Shown: positions 38,201 through 45,833 of the stretch, piece by piece | How positions within the stretch are numbered: the stretch's first letter is position 1 | How the letters are laid out: the number at the start of each line of letters is the position of its first letter | NCBI GenBank assembly: GCA_023392125.1 | Contig: JAEVZS010000022.1 | Location: 222,064-286,063, forward strand | Source of the DNA: Bacteroidota bacterium | GTDB lineage: Bacteria; Bacteroidota; Bacteroidia; Cytophagales; Cytophagaceae | Length of the DNA: 64,000 bases | Reading direction: 5' to 3' | The notes under the pieces: generated by a model | Database searches by the model: none | The model's input: the letters and a program-made list of their open reading frames with translations, nothing else | Told to the model about the DNA's origin: nothing | Translations under genes and position numbers: made by a program

Positions 38201-38619
38201 CTAAATCTTAGCTTCTTTGCAAAAATATCGTATGTTCCAAAATAGTTACTAGTCCAGACAATAATGAAAGAGCCGTCACTTTGATTCATGACGATTTTGG
38301 CGTCTGTCTGATCTCTCCAAATATATTCGTTAATCTTTACGGGATTCGGATACCCGGCAATCGGATTATTATCCCTATCCAGTACCTGAATATAAATATC
38401 TTTATTTACTGTACTCGGAGATTCGGTTTTGTGCCATAAAAAAACTTTACGCCCCGTAGACTCTTCTATAGCAACCTGGATAGCTTTATTGCCCAATTCA
38501 TCTCCAGTTATTTGTTTTGAAATTTCCTTTACAGGTAAAGTAGAGAGACTCTGCGACAAGCAACAAGCTAAATTAAAAAATACAGTAAGAGCAAAGAATA
38601 GACTAATTCTTAAAAACAT
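32260..38619 (-). CDS. RHS/YD-repeat protein with duplicated sensor module and variable tail
   Basis: Exported giant of 2119 residues. Signal peptide: MFLRISLFFALTVFFNLACC to about residue 26. Residues ~31-454 and ~455-865 are two copies of one ~424-residue module (QITGDELGNKAIQVAIEEST against QITGHEVFGKRIEVAIEEET; each contains NQ-x-DGSF-(I/V)-(I/V)-x-W). YD/RHS repeats follow to about 1890 (IYDYDGRLAV, DDAGRMVASLTPRA, YEYNSLGWL). The RHS core ends at LWFAPDPYRQVYSPYSAMGN with FVDPSGG, and a ~205-residue non-RHS tail follows. RHS shells wrap a C-terminal effector, so the tail is the candidate effector. ATG 38619 begins the signal peptide; the frame is open 21 codons further up. It is fourth in the operon. 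Confidence 0.9.
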   Translation of the reverse strand: MFLRISLFFALTVFFNLACCLSQSLSTLPVKEISKQITGDELGNKAIQVAIEESTGRKVFLWHKTESPSTVNKDIYIQVLDRDNNPIAGYPNPVKINEYIWRDQTDAKIVMNQSDGSFIIVWTSNYFGTYDIFAKKLRFSNLLGDAISPDILISTGSHQPLNQTQPLVDIDYFKNELVIAWRSDSYTAGAGVDIYARTIKYDFSIFGDIFMVNDVGDISYAQILRDLKVSPFNGNVFFLYQQNGPSDPADVFIKMMNIPAAGLPITAVPGKIPVNNHTTNEESFGSISINKYNGDVAVSFMARNRDGYSGRGVYAKIFNYNAVVKVNDFRVNTVFVNNKRFNPKVFYDYANNSSRGLVFIYQNTDDATEFTTLKYIIYDDTYQPVGVEEDAVQGLNINNETLYSFAYSSLDNKVIISYEIVSEYNGADKTGWFSQFSTAKASTGALVPENCNNLSENRQITGHEVFGKRIEVAIEEETGRKVFVWHKQVTTNGSHRDIYMQILDKDNNALTTPLRVNSIIASDQENPKVVVNQKDGSFVVAWQGRNSTNDYDIYAKKISFNSLYEDLLTGDLLVNGGQLGFQGNVCMDIDYFTGELVLAWRDAVNDGDGLGIFGRRVKYSDMSFIGNMFRLNDEIVSDQIINDLKISPVTGELFVIYECRYLDYRVYEIMLRKFSRNGSGEFNGHPQVLVNSRSGHDQWDASITFNTKTGDYVVPYTSNGMDGWWGRGAYAKIYDKEGLLIKDEFRVNPDFAESSRFKVKAVWEKNSNTLVFFYQVDEGPVRYSVKYCIYNDEYSPVGGEQDALDGLDIIFRDGNLCAVLDGSRKTISLVYEIFSSPTSSNRRGFYREFLLNHPDLTGSVPLIDEVSTGDVSRNWNHSVDYDENGNVIAESRIYLDAFGRALQIQERNVVENKILTRANIYDYDGRLAVTTLPAPLSGSSFSYNPDFIKSSQGRYAPDDFDEEIGLSSVTINNPSPVILDCDLGRYYNKLNSSPLESFNAVSNYPFFLIDYNDKAWGRFTRVSGPEDNLRMGSGHEKASISMPVLWELDHYLALRNYYIGNSATPATLAFQAIKSISIDENGIETVVFSDFQGNTLATAMVGVDSESELRSIGNNYVSFSSYIDIHVPKGTASSVELNGGSYKIVDLRDGNEISLSALQGRSSSAYYRIVHTGGASTAISIRYALNYYDFSYYYYDDAGRMVASLTPRAVDLGSVLEPEMVSRYEYNSLGWLITENTPDEGRVEYVYRKDGKIRFSQHEEQDFPTTPGSNVISRASFSCYDEFGRTTAMGEYILQETGGTSYVWEDQRECENSTNASGIHTIIENIGLEGLVNGDRLKDVTQIYYDTQVSGSGRVQKNVSGMISKTQRKSWLSNTNADSETWYSYDTEENIEWTAQSLPGLGIKTIDYTYDLFGVIQNVIYQKDDNQTEALNERFEQRFVYDPALRLKRVSTRKGKTSGLAEQAEYKYYLHGPLKRMEIGQNLQGVDYLYTVNGWLKSINFPNTNFDPGNDQSSSSPFSEDLFATTLEYYEDDYQIAGNSGFQYKNTDELYLISNAPQYNGNIRSTVYRGGDYQSSSLLGQYVYQYDRKYQLKSADYGLHGYSGASSPGYFTLMPGILSESEIDYSSNGNMIQLKRRDAGGQLSNKTSYSYHENTNRLSFVRNPWVWTGSGYTGDMYPTRNFVYNKRGQLTAEYTFDYGQFLPQSVRGSYSYDSYGNVLGIYKDAYKNQPVTTYSYNEYGLKTCKTTYNASYVPVRHTYYVYDVAGNIMAVYEKPVENPSASLKELPVYGIDRVGILSLQGAPEYQYELKDHLGNVRVVFIKNGSGTAQVLHWVNYYPYGSIAAGSYSGPKYRYGYQGEWAEDETDNNGYNNFELRMYDPNLGLWFAPDPYRQVYSPYSAMGNNPINFVDPSGGIFGTPLTLWQWMKVNIFKSGVMSASGNYTTPLKHSLLATGSNASTAVMASTSALRNIATPERRYGENAVGKTMNKGATTVAHSEESSMELRRRRVNTANNAVTFNINSGMFSNNNWAQMNALDQLARELLRKQGRLMPGLQFAVDPVELNNPTSVNSALLTLRILRLKNALIQRGVPSHEINFNDVTPTQAAPGLYFRVFHFNSP

Positions 38620-38685
38620 ATTAAAATGACTAAAAAAATTACTAATATATGTATATAAATCTTTTAGGATATTTTTCTGCAATTC

Positions 38686-41600
38686 CTATTGTCTGCCGAA
38701 ATTGTATTTGTATTCCTTAAGCTTAGCTTCACCCTTCGGTGTTTCGCGGTAAATAGCTGAAATTCTTCCGAGGATATCATATTCATATCGGGTATATCGG
38801 TTATTTTCATCAATCTGATAAGCAATCTGGTCCTCATCATTGTACACAAAATTAGTCATATTAGAAACAACCGGATGAAAACGTAAGTCGTCGAAGTAAG
38901 TATTATTTCCTGTACCACCTTTCAGATATATCTTCAGCCCATTAAATGAGGTTCCGGAGCCTAATGATGAATAATAAGAAGGTACTTCAAATTCGAGACT
39001 AAGCAACCGCCATTTTCCAGAAGTAAATACACTTTCCTGAGCATTAACCACCCATTGTTGAATATACGGAGTATAGGTAGTACCAGGATAGTCTTGTACT
39101 CGCCCATTTAGGATCACACCAAGCTCTGCATTAGCGGCGCTTTCTTCATGGATCCATACACTCGCTTTGTAACGAATACCAGTCTTTAGCTGCGAATTAT
39201 CTACACCATCAGTAGTGGTTATAAACTCCGCAGTAGTTTCCGGATTAAGCATAAGTAATCCACTTCCCGTGTGAGGCCTAATGCTCTGCGGAACAGTTCC
39301 TTTATTTATAGAAGATAAAACCTCACCTTCATAATGATAGGTATTATCGGGCTCAACCTCAAAATATTCGAATCCACTATACGTAGAGCTCTTCATATTT
39401 CCATAGGTATTGGATGCAACAAGCCTTGCGTTTGCAATATCGTATTGCACCGACGCATAGTCATTATTGATATCTTTCGTTTCCAGAGGCTGAGAAAACA
39501 CATTATAGTGCGTTACTTCGTTTACCTTTTGCCATCTCTTATCAATATTAGCACCAGTCCAATCGAAATCAACAAAGCTCTGATACGTACCATCCGGGTT
39601 CAAAAAAGCGGAATTCCAGATATAGTTCGCTTTCTTTCTCCAGATTTTCTCATTAGAAGCCAAGGGAACATCAATGTATTTATGAGCAGTAACTGGATCA
39701 TAAGCGCGATATGTATCATCTTTACCCCATGTCTGAATAGAAGCATTGATGACATTATTATTATTTACAGAACCTTTATATTCATACTCAGCTGCAATCT
39801 GCATCAACATATTTTTATTTGAAGCGTTATCTGTCATAGATCCCATCTCAGCATACTTTGTATAAGCAGGCACCAGCTTATGGATGTATTTAATCCCTAA
39901 TGAGTTCTTATACTCCGTTTCCAGCGCCTGTGCCGTTAAAAAATCATAGGAATTATATTTTACTTCATTACTAACTTCTCCGGCAGTCGTAATAATCTTA
40001 TCCAGAATATATGGCTTAAATGTTTTAATGGTCTTAAATATTCTGTTTATCGTAACACGATACCCTGCAGTAGTAACCCGTTCAGTTAAAAATGTTGCCT
40101 CTGTAAACTTACCCTGGTTGCTTTCCGGAGTTTTGTATGAGAACTGAGTCTGGCTAATTAAAGTATTATCTTTATCATAGCTTTTCACTGATGAAATTTT
40201 ACCAACTTTTGCCGTATTAATATCAAACTCATGCTTGTACATCTTGAGTTCTTCTAAATCATCATATGAAAACAACCCGAGTTTATTCTCATAAATCTCA
40301 GTCTTATTATAATTAATCATATTAGCTTCCGGAGTAACAAAATTATATTCCGTCTTCCCAAGCCGGTTATATACAGTCACTCGATTGTATAATACAGGCG
40401 TCCCGGGCAAATCATAATAATCGTAGAAAGGATAATCATACAAACTTATAAAATCGGGCTCCTCAGACACGACTCCGGAAGAATAACTATTGATTGTACC
40501 GTCCTGTGTATAGACATACCCTACATTATTGTATGTCTGCCCACCGATTCCTGAAACAGTCAAATTTTTTACCCGCACATCTCCACCCAATAATTCAGGC
40601 CTTTCAACTTTTATCTTTCCACTAATATGTGTGACAGTGCAACCATTCAGGACTATAGGAAGACATTCTACCCTGACTGTACTTTCATCTAATATGCTCA
40701 GAACCTTAAAAGGCCAGGTAATTGGATTGGGGGTTGGTGTAGAACCACAATTAAACAGAATGAGCCCCGAGGAGAAATAGTACTCTGTATCAAGACTAAG
40801 GTAATATGACACAGGTCCCGATTTTGATATATCGAATTTAAAAATGAAAACATCCTTATCGTTCGCGGAATTACGCCCTAAATAATAGCTCCCACCCTCA
40901 GAAGCCCCATATGGAACTAAAGAAAGAATCTTAGTAATAGGCTCTCCTGCAACACTGCTGTACGAGTCCCTTTCATAGACAATTGAAATTTCGGCCCCCA
41001 TCGGGTCCTTTATTTTGTTCAGGTTCCAGGCAAGCCCATCACCACTCAAAACGGTTGAATGAGTATTCTTTGCTACCGTTCCCCCTGAACGGTACATCCC
41101 CCAACCATCCCAATTATAATTACCATAATACGGATTATTAGCAAGATAATTAAACTCATAATCCGGAAAGAGCTTATTATTGTTCTTACCAAACAAGGAA
41201 ATACTGTGTAGTGTAAGCTTTCCATCCCGGGTGTGTGGATCATTTATCAGCACATCATCCGACGGTGGAGAACTTGTACTGTAGAAAGAGTTAGCTGTCC
41301 CTTTACACAAATCATAATCATCTATGCCATCCTTATTCTTATCATAGTTAAATGTCAGTCTTCTAACCTGCTTGGAATACATAAAGTTTCGAGCAGCCGG
41401 TGTTATATCTCCGATATCCAAAACTTTCGCAAAATCGTCTCCGTTCGTTATCAGCTGATTCATACTAGTGGAACCAGGTCCGTTGACCTTCACAGAATAA
41501 TCGTTTTCCAACTTCTCATAATCTGACTTTGTCAAAATTATTATTTCATCAAGTTTCAACGAAGACGACGGAAGCTCGCCACTATTAACATCGGAAAGCT

Positions 41601-43629
41601 TCCCATAATATCCTTTACCATCTTTCCGATAATTCTTTACAAATAATCCCACATGGGTTCTTGTTTGAATACGATCAAGATAATACAACTCCTTTGCCCC
41701 GCCACTAGTGACATAATAATTATCCTTATCTGCTGCAGGAGTAAGTTTTCCATAATCGGGTCTCCACTTATAGTTATTGGAAAAATTGCCATAGTTGAAT
41801 TTAACCCAATAGCCAAAATCGTTTTCATCTATTACCCCGATTGCCCCTCTGTCAACAAAATCAGGGCCGGTAATAGCTGTAAGCAACCAGGCCACCGCAT
41901 AGGGACTACTCATATACATTTCTGAACGGGCAGTACCTGGTAATTCAAACGCATGGTTATAATTCTCTCTAGTATAAACCGGTAATGAATAGTGATACGT
42001 CATACCATCGGCGGCTGTTATAGTAAAGCCACCTATTCCGTCTTGCGGCCGGCTTGATCTAAAAGCCTGACGAGCAACAGAAGACTCATGATAATCAATA
42101 AATTTTCCGGAAGAAATTATATTATTCGAGTTATTCAGAATTTCATTATTAGAGTACCATTCAATATTTTTTCCACCGGCCAGTTTCCCATTTTTAAGCC
42201 CTACCCGATCAACTTCCTTCCTGTTTGCTTCATTTGCGGGATTAATTGTATTGTCACTAACAAGATATTTTAAGCCATCAATATATTCATAGGTATTATG
42301 TACTGTCCCTATCTGATAGGCAATACCCACCCGATTAGCTTCCGACCCGTAATGATAATTGTACGAATTGGAATACTCCAGGGGATATCTGAAAGGAACT
42401 TTGTAGTTATCCAAAAACGGGAACATATTATACTTCAAATGGGCCAAATCCATACGTTGTGACACAGCCACTGAACCTACATCCAATCTGTATGGCTGAA
42501 TAAGACCAGAAACATTGCTGCCCATTACGCTGTAAATATCAGGCGCAAGATTAGTCTGTGTATGTTGCCAGGCATATACACCAGACTCCAACGTATGCAT
42601 AACATCAGAAGCAATCCCTTTGTTGGCAGGATGATCTGCATTGAAAAAGTTAACGTATCTCTCTACACCATTGTCAACTACTCTTACCCGGTCACAGTAA
42701 TTAACTGTTCCTGCCAAATTACCATTATACCAACATGCATAGGAATGATGCGAAGAACTATTCAGCATATCACCCAGATGAAGAATTCCATACATCTCCT
42801 CAGTTCTCCAGGAATCTATATAGTATCGATAATTTTTTTTCCAACCTCTTGAAGAAGGATAATCAATTTTCCATGCCCCGTAATTGACCGATGAAGGCCC
42901 TGAACGTTTCAAACTACTAACCGCAGCAAACGCGCTACTAACAAGCATACTTGTTCCCAATGCCTTCCCCGCTTTTCCGACAGAGGCTAATGCTCCTCCG
43001 GCACCCATACTGGCAATGGTCGCAATTCCAAACATCAATTCTACCGCTTCAAAAGTAAATGATCCTTTATTGTTTACTCCCAAACCTATAACAGAAAACC
43101 CAACCCCGTCATTATTCCATGAAGTTTTTACCAAACCGGCAATATCTACCATTCCACCATACCCTTTTTCTGAATCATAATTCCTATGATAAACTCCATA
43201 GTTTTTTGTCCATCCATATCCCCCATCAAAATAGGTATGAAAATTTACAACATCCTTAGATGAAGACATATTACCTTTTGCATCATCAGGAAACTGGACA
43301 ACATTTCTTACTATTGCACCAGCATTCAAACTCCACCCAAGTCCAACCCAAGAAGCCTCTTGCTCTGGTCCAATGCCACTATGATAAGAAAGATTCATAC
43401 TAAATCCCCCATCAGGTGAAGGGATATTAACAACAGGGAGTGAGTATGTTAAATCCCCGGTCATAAGATTAACCATATCCGTACTACCTACAGACTCATA
43501 CGAGGTATACTCAGGTTGCGTAGGGCCACTCGTTAAAGCATATGAAACGGTTGGAAACAAAAAAGAAATTAAAAAATTAACTAACAAATAATAAGTAATT
43601 GTTTTACATAAAAAACTACAACGAAACAT
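38686..43629 (-). CDS. SpvB/RHS-type surface protein (TcB-like half)
   Basis: Exported protein of 1647 residues. The signal peptide (LLVNFLISFLFPTVSYA) is followed by a SpvB-like opening: VNLMTGDLTYSLPVVNIPSP, MNLSYHSGIG, then WVGLGWSLNAGAIVR around residues 90-108. A long beta-rich body follows, with insertions holding a TM-like Ala/Gly segment (LMFGIATIASMGAGGALASV, near 195), and ends in YD repeats (FVYNDEDQIAYQIDENNRYT, YEYDILGRISAIYRETPKGE). It stops exactly where the partner RHS gene begins 66 bases later. In Tc toxins the SpvB-containing TcB and RHS-containing TcC join to form one shell; this pair may do the same. No toxin domain is seen in this half. Confidence 0.87.
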   Translation of the reverse strand: MFRCSFLCKTITYYLLVNFLISFLFPTVSYALTSGPTQPEYTSYESVGSTDMVNLMTGDLTYSLPVVNIPSPDGGFSMNLSYHSGIGPEQEASWVGLGWSLNAGAIVRNVVQFPDDAKGNMSSSKDVVNFHTYFDGGYGWTKNYGVYHRNYDSEKGYGGMVDIAGLVKTSWNNDGVGFSVIGLGVNNKGSFTFEAVELMFGIATIASMGAGGALASVGKAGKALGTSMLVSSAFAAVSSLKRSGPSSVNYGAWKIDYPSSRGWKKNYRYYIDSWRTEEMYGILHLGDMLNSSSHHSYACWYNGNLAGTVNYCDRVRVVDNGVERYVNFFNADHPANKGIASDVMHTLESGVYAWQHTQTNLAPDIYSVMGSNVSGLIQPYRLDVGSVAVSQRMDLAHLKYNMFPFLDNYKVPFRYPLEYSNSYNYHYGSEANRVGIAYQIGTVHNTYEYIDGLKYLVSDNTINPANEANRKEVDRVGLKNGKLAGGKNIEWYSNNEILNNSNNIISSGKFIDYHESSVARQAFRSSRPQDGIGGFTITAADGMTYHYSLPVYTRENYNHAFELPGTARSEMYMSSPYAVAWLLTAITGPDFVDRGAIGVIDENDFGYWVKFNYGNFSNNYKWRPDYGKLTPAADKDNYYVTSGGAKELYYLDRIQTRTHVGLFVKNYRKDGKGYYGKLSDVNSGELPSSSLKLDEIIILTKSDYEKLENDYSVKVNGPGSTSMNQLITNGDDFAKVLDIGDITPAARNFMYSKQVRRLTFNYDKNKDGIDDYDLCKGTANSFYSTSSPPSDDVLINDPHTRDGKLTLHSISLFGKNNNKLFPDYEFNYLANNPYYGNYNWDGWGMYRSGGTVAKNTHSTVLSGDGLAWNLNKIKDPMGAEISIVYERDSYSSVAGEPITKILSLVPYGASEGGSYYLGRNSANDKDVFIFKFDISKSGPVSYYLSLDTEYYFSSGLILFNCGSTPTPNPITWPFKVLSILDESTVRVECLPIVLNGCTVTHISGKIKVERPELLGGDVRVKNLTVSGIGGQTYNNVGYVYTQDGTINSYSSGVVSEEPDFISLYDYPFYDYYDLPGTPVLYNRVTVYNRLGKTEYNFVTPEANMINYNKTEIYENKLGLFSYDDLEELKMYKHEFDINTAKVGKISSVKSYDKDNTLISQTQFSYKTPESNQGKFTEATFLTERVTTAGYRVTINRIFKTIKTFKPYILDKIITTAGEVSNEVKYNSYDFLTAQALETEYKNSLGIKYIHKLVPAYTKYAEMGSMTDNASNKNMLMQIAAEYEYKGSVNNNNVINASIQTWGKDDTYRAYDPVTAHKYIDVPLASNEKIWRKKANYIWNSAFLNPDGTYQSFVDFDWTGANIDKRWQKVNEVTHYNVFSQPLETKDINNDYASVQYDIANARLVASNTYGNMKSSTYSGFEYFEVEPDNTYHYEGEVLSSINKGTVPQSIRPHTGSGLLMLNPETTAEFITTTDGVDNSQLKTGIRYKASVWIHEESAANAELGVILNGRVQDYPGTTYTPYIQQWVVNAQESVFTSGKWRLLSLEFEVPSYYSSLGSGTSFNGLKIYLKGGTGNNTYFDDLRFHPVVSNMTNFVYNDEDQIAYQIDENNRYTRYEYDILGRISAIYRETPKGEAKLKEYKYNFGRQ

Positions 43630-43678
43630 AAAATTTAATTTTATTTACCCACATTAAAATCAAAACACCCATAATTAT

Positions 43679-44248
43679 TCAACTTCCTGTCATTATGGAA
43701 GAAGCATCCAAAATTTTCTGATTATCAAAATTAAATCTTTGATCTATCAATAATTCCGGAATTCGAATGTGCATTTCAATATTTTTTCCCTGCACAAATT
43801 CATCCTTTTCAAATACAAACAAAAAAGTTGACCATGGTGAAACCCCGTAGGTTCGAGTAAAATGGTAGTCTAATGAATACACCTTAACTCCATTCTCTGT
43901 TAAAAAGTAAACTGATTTCGACAGATTTTCGGTGAGAAATTTAACAACTGACTCCATATTTCCTGTCTCATGATAAAACCATGATTCTAAATCATTATTA
44001 TTTTTACTTATTTTTACAGTAAAATAGTACCACTCTGAAAATTCGCCAGGACTCTCTTCAGAGCTTAAGAATGATGAAGGAGTAAAAAAAATCTCAATAT
44101 TTGCTCCATTAATAATTGAGGATTTATGCAATCCTAGTTCTTTCATAAGCCCCTCGAGTTCTTGCCGATGAACAAACTTATTTTTACCTAAGTCAGTACA
44201 GGAAAAAAGACCACATATAAACAATAGAAAAACGGTGACCCTTTTCAC
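43679..44248 (-). CDS. Small lipoprotein of the RHS operon
   Basis: Lipoprotein of 189 residues: MKRVTVFLLFICGLFSC with lipobox LFSC, then an alpha+beta domain with IEIFFTPSSFLSSEE, WYYFTVKISKNNNDLESWFY and FLFVFEKDEFVQGKNIEMHI. I do not recognise the family. The GTG start shares its first base with the upstream stop codon (TAGTG), so translation is coupled to the OmpH-like gene. Its place between a chaperone-like gene and the surface proteins suggests a role in their export, anchoring or immunity. Confidence 0.7.
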   Translation of the reverse strand: MKRVTVFLLFICGLFSCTDLGKNKFVHRQELEGLMKELGLHKSSIINGANIEIFFTPSSFLSSEESPGEFSEWYYFTVKISKNNNDLESWFYHETGNMESVVKFLTENLSKSVYFLTENGVKVYSLDYHFTRTYGVSPWSTFLFVFEKDEFVQGKNIEMHIRIPELLIDQRFNFDNQKILDASSIMTGS

Positions 44249-44796
44249 TATTTTGAATTTTTATACTCATCATTAAGACCTCTCAAAATCAAGTCCGTAA
44301 CATCTCCCGTTGTATCAGCAAAAACTATGTTTCCGGTCGTTGTTGCTCCCAAGATAAGCTTATAATTATTTTTTCGGCCAAACTCATTAATATAGGCAGT
44401 CATTTGGGCTAAAACGGCCGCAGAAACCTTATTATCTTCATCTGAAATTTTCTGTGAAACGGCTTGCTGATATTGCTGATATTGTATTTGCTTATTTCTA
44501 AGAACTTCTTCTGCTTCTTGTCGTGCCTTTTCTGATAGTGAAGTCCTATCCTTTTCATATTTGAGAATAGCTGCCTGTAGCTCAGCCGCAAGTGTGTCTA
44601 CGTTTGCTCTCATAGAAGCAGTATTATTTTCAACCTCTTTCTGAGCAGCACCAAGGCCCTCATATTCAGATAGAAGCCTTGGAGTATTTATATACACAAT
44701 TGCATCATCCGATTTGAAAGACTGTACGAGAAGATATACCACTGCTACAGCAACTAACAAATTACCAACTCGCTCAATTTTCCTTATTACATCCAT
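44248..44796 (-). CDS. OmpH/Skp-like periplasmic chaperone with membrane anchor
   Basis: A 182-residue protein with one N-terminal membrane helix (VGNLLVAVAVVYLLV) instead of a cleaved signal, then the OmpH/Skp fold: the strand IVYINTPRLLSEYEGLGAAQ, two long coiled-coil arms (ENNTASMRANVDTLAAEL..., Gln-rich KQIQYQQYQQAVSQK) and the closing strand YKLILGATTTGNIVFADTTG. Skp holds unfolded outer-membrane proteins in the periplasm. As first gene of an operon for giant surface proteins, a dedicated holdase for them is a reasonable inference. A possible -7 element (TACTTTTG) lies 26 bases upstream. Confidence 0.82.
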   Translation of the reverse strand: MDVIRKIERVGNLLVAVAVVYLLVQSFKSDDAIVYINTPRLLSEYEGLGAAQKEVENNTASMRANVDTLAAELQAAILKYEKDRTSLSEKARQEAEEVLRNKQIQYQQYQQAVSQKISDEDNKVSAAVLAQMTAYINEFGRKNNYKLILGATTTGNIVFADTTGDVTDLILRGLNDEYKNSK

Positions 44797-44821
44797 ATTA
44801 ACTCAATAATTATTAAAACGC

Positions 44822-44829
44822 CAAAAGTA
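44822..44829 (-). promoter_or_regulatory. Likely -7 promoter element of the OmpH-RHS operon
   Basis: TACTTTTG on the minus strand matches TAnnTTTG. TTG triplets upstream are at 12 and 27 bases rather than 19-20, so the -33 box is weak or absent and an activator may be involved. Confidence 0.45.
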
Positions 44830-45777
44830 TAATTTTTTTAACAATTATTGAAGCGTCAAACATTCTGTATAAATAAAAAATATTTAAAAAAGCAGTCTCT
44901 AGATTCTTAACAGGTGCTAAACCATTGAACCTCTGCAAAAGCAATATTTCAGGTTCAGGTATTCTTCATTTAAAATTGATAATTCTTATTTAATTGTAGA
45001 GGTAATCCAACAATTACAACATAAAGCTGCTGCTTTAAACAGGAAGAGAATTGTCCAAAAACAGATATTTTTGAATTCAAGTTTAGGAGAACTTCATTGA
45101 GGTACTATCCTGCCAAGCTTTTGCCTCTATAGTTTTCTATAATTGAGATTATGTAGGTAATTTTTCCTTTTATTCTTGATCATTTTTTGAATTATTCTAG
45201 TATCGTTTTCTTTCATTTGCGGATTATACACATGGAAACTGTCGCAGGAAAGTGTATTAAGCGTTCCTAGTTTCGATATTGGGGTTTGATCTTTAACCGA
45301 GTAGCAATCGTAACTAATTCCAGCCCCTCTATAATTACTAGTTTTAGGATTTTTTCCCATAATTCGTTACGTTTTTACAAACCTTTTCAATTTCACAAGA
45401 TGCCCTTCTCTATTTGTTTGTCAAGGCTAGCTCCTGTTATTCTACTTAATATTTTAATATAAAGCACTGAATCAATACGCCCTATTCTTTGCTGTGTTTT
45501 AAGTTATTATAGAAAGGACTTCGATCTTTACTTTTAGGATATCAAATTTTTCTTTCGAGAGCTTCAGGCAACGAACAAGAGCGACGGCTGAAGTTCCCGA
45601 AGCCCATTCCCTGCCAACATAACTTGAAAATCAGATTTGCTACAGTACCGGAGGCTTAGTTCATTCTATACAAGCTCAGCCCGCTACGCTCTTTTAGGTT
45701 GGAATTTACTTCTTCTTCTCAACCAGTATAACACACCAGCCAATTTGATGATCACTAACATCATATATTTTAAAAAT
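44830..45777. other. AT-rich gene-poor stretch between the GH8 gene and the RHS operon
   Basis: Apart from the doubtful 77-residue frame, I see no gene. The region is markedly A/T-rich except for 45541-45700, which is more G+C-rich and has a short protein-like plus-strand frame (SFRQRTRATAEVPEAHSLPT then stop) without a start codon. It may be decayed acquired DNA. No IS ends, tRNA or repeats were recognised. Confidence 0.5.
45127..45360 (-). CDS. Hypothetical 77-residue protein (doubtful)
   Basis: An ATG-started frame encodes a basic, Asn/Lys/Tyr-rich peptide (MGKNPKTSNYRGAGISYDCY, ending NLNYRKL) with two cysteines and no recognised domain, signal or membrane segment. It lies alone in a gene-poor 1-kb stretch upstream of the RHS operon on the same strand. 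It could be a real small gene, a remnant of an acquired gene, or chance. Confidence 0.3.
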   Translation of the reverse strand: MGKNPKTSNYRGAGISYDCYSVKDQTPISKLGTLNTLSCDSFHVYNPQMKENDTRIIQKMIKNKRKNYLHNLNYRKL

Positions 45778-45809
45778 AAATAAAAGAGGCTGCCCCTAAA
45801 GACAGCCTC
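45778..45809 (-). terminator. Rho-independent terminator of the GH8 gene
   Basis: GAGGCTG and CAGCCTC pair around a 10-base loop and run into TTTTATTT on the minus strand, 25 bases after the GH8 stop. Confidence 0.88.
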
Positions 45810-45833
45810 TCTCTATCATCAAATAAGGTCTTC

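Noticed and set aside
44885..44940. Possible tRNA-like fold or terminator upstream of the OmpH-like gene
   Set aside because: No full cloverleaf or conserved TTCRA loop; only short imperfect pairings.
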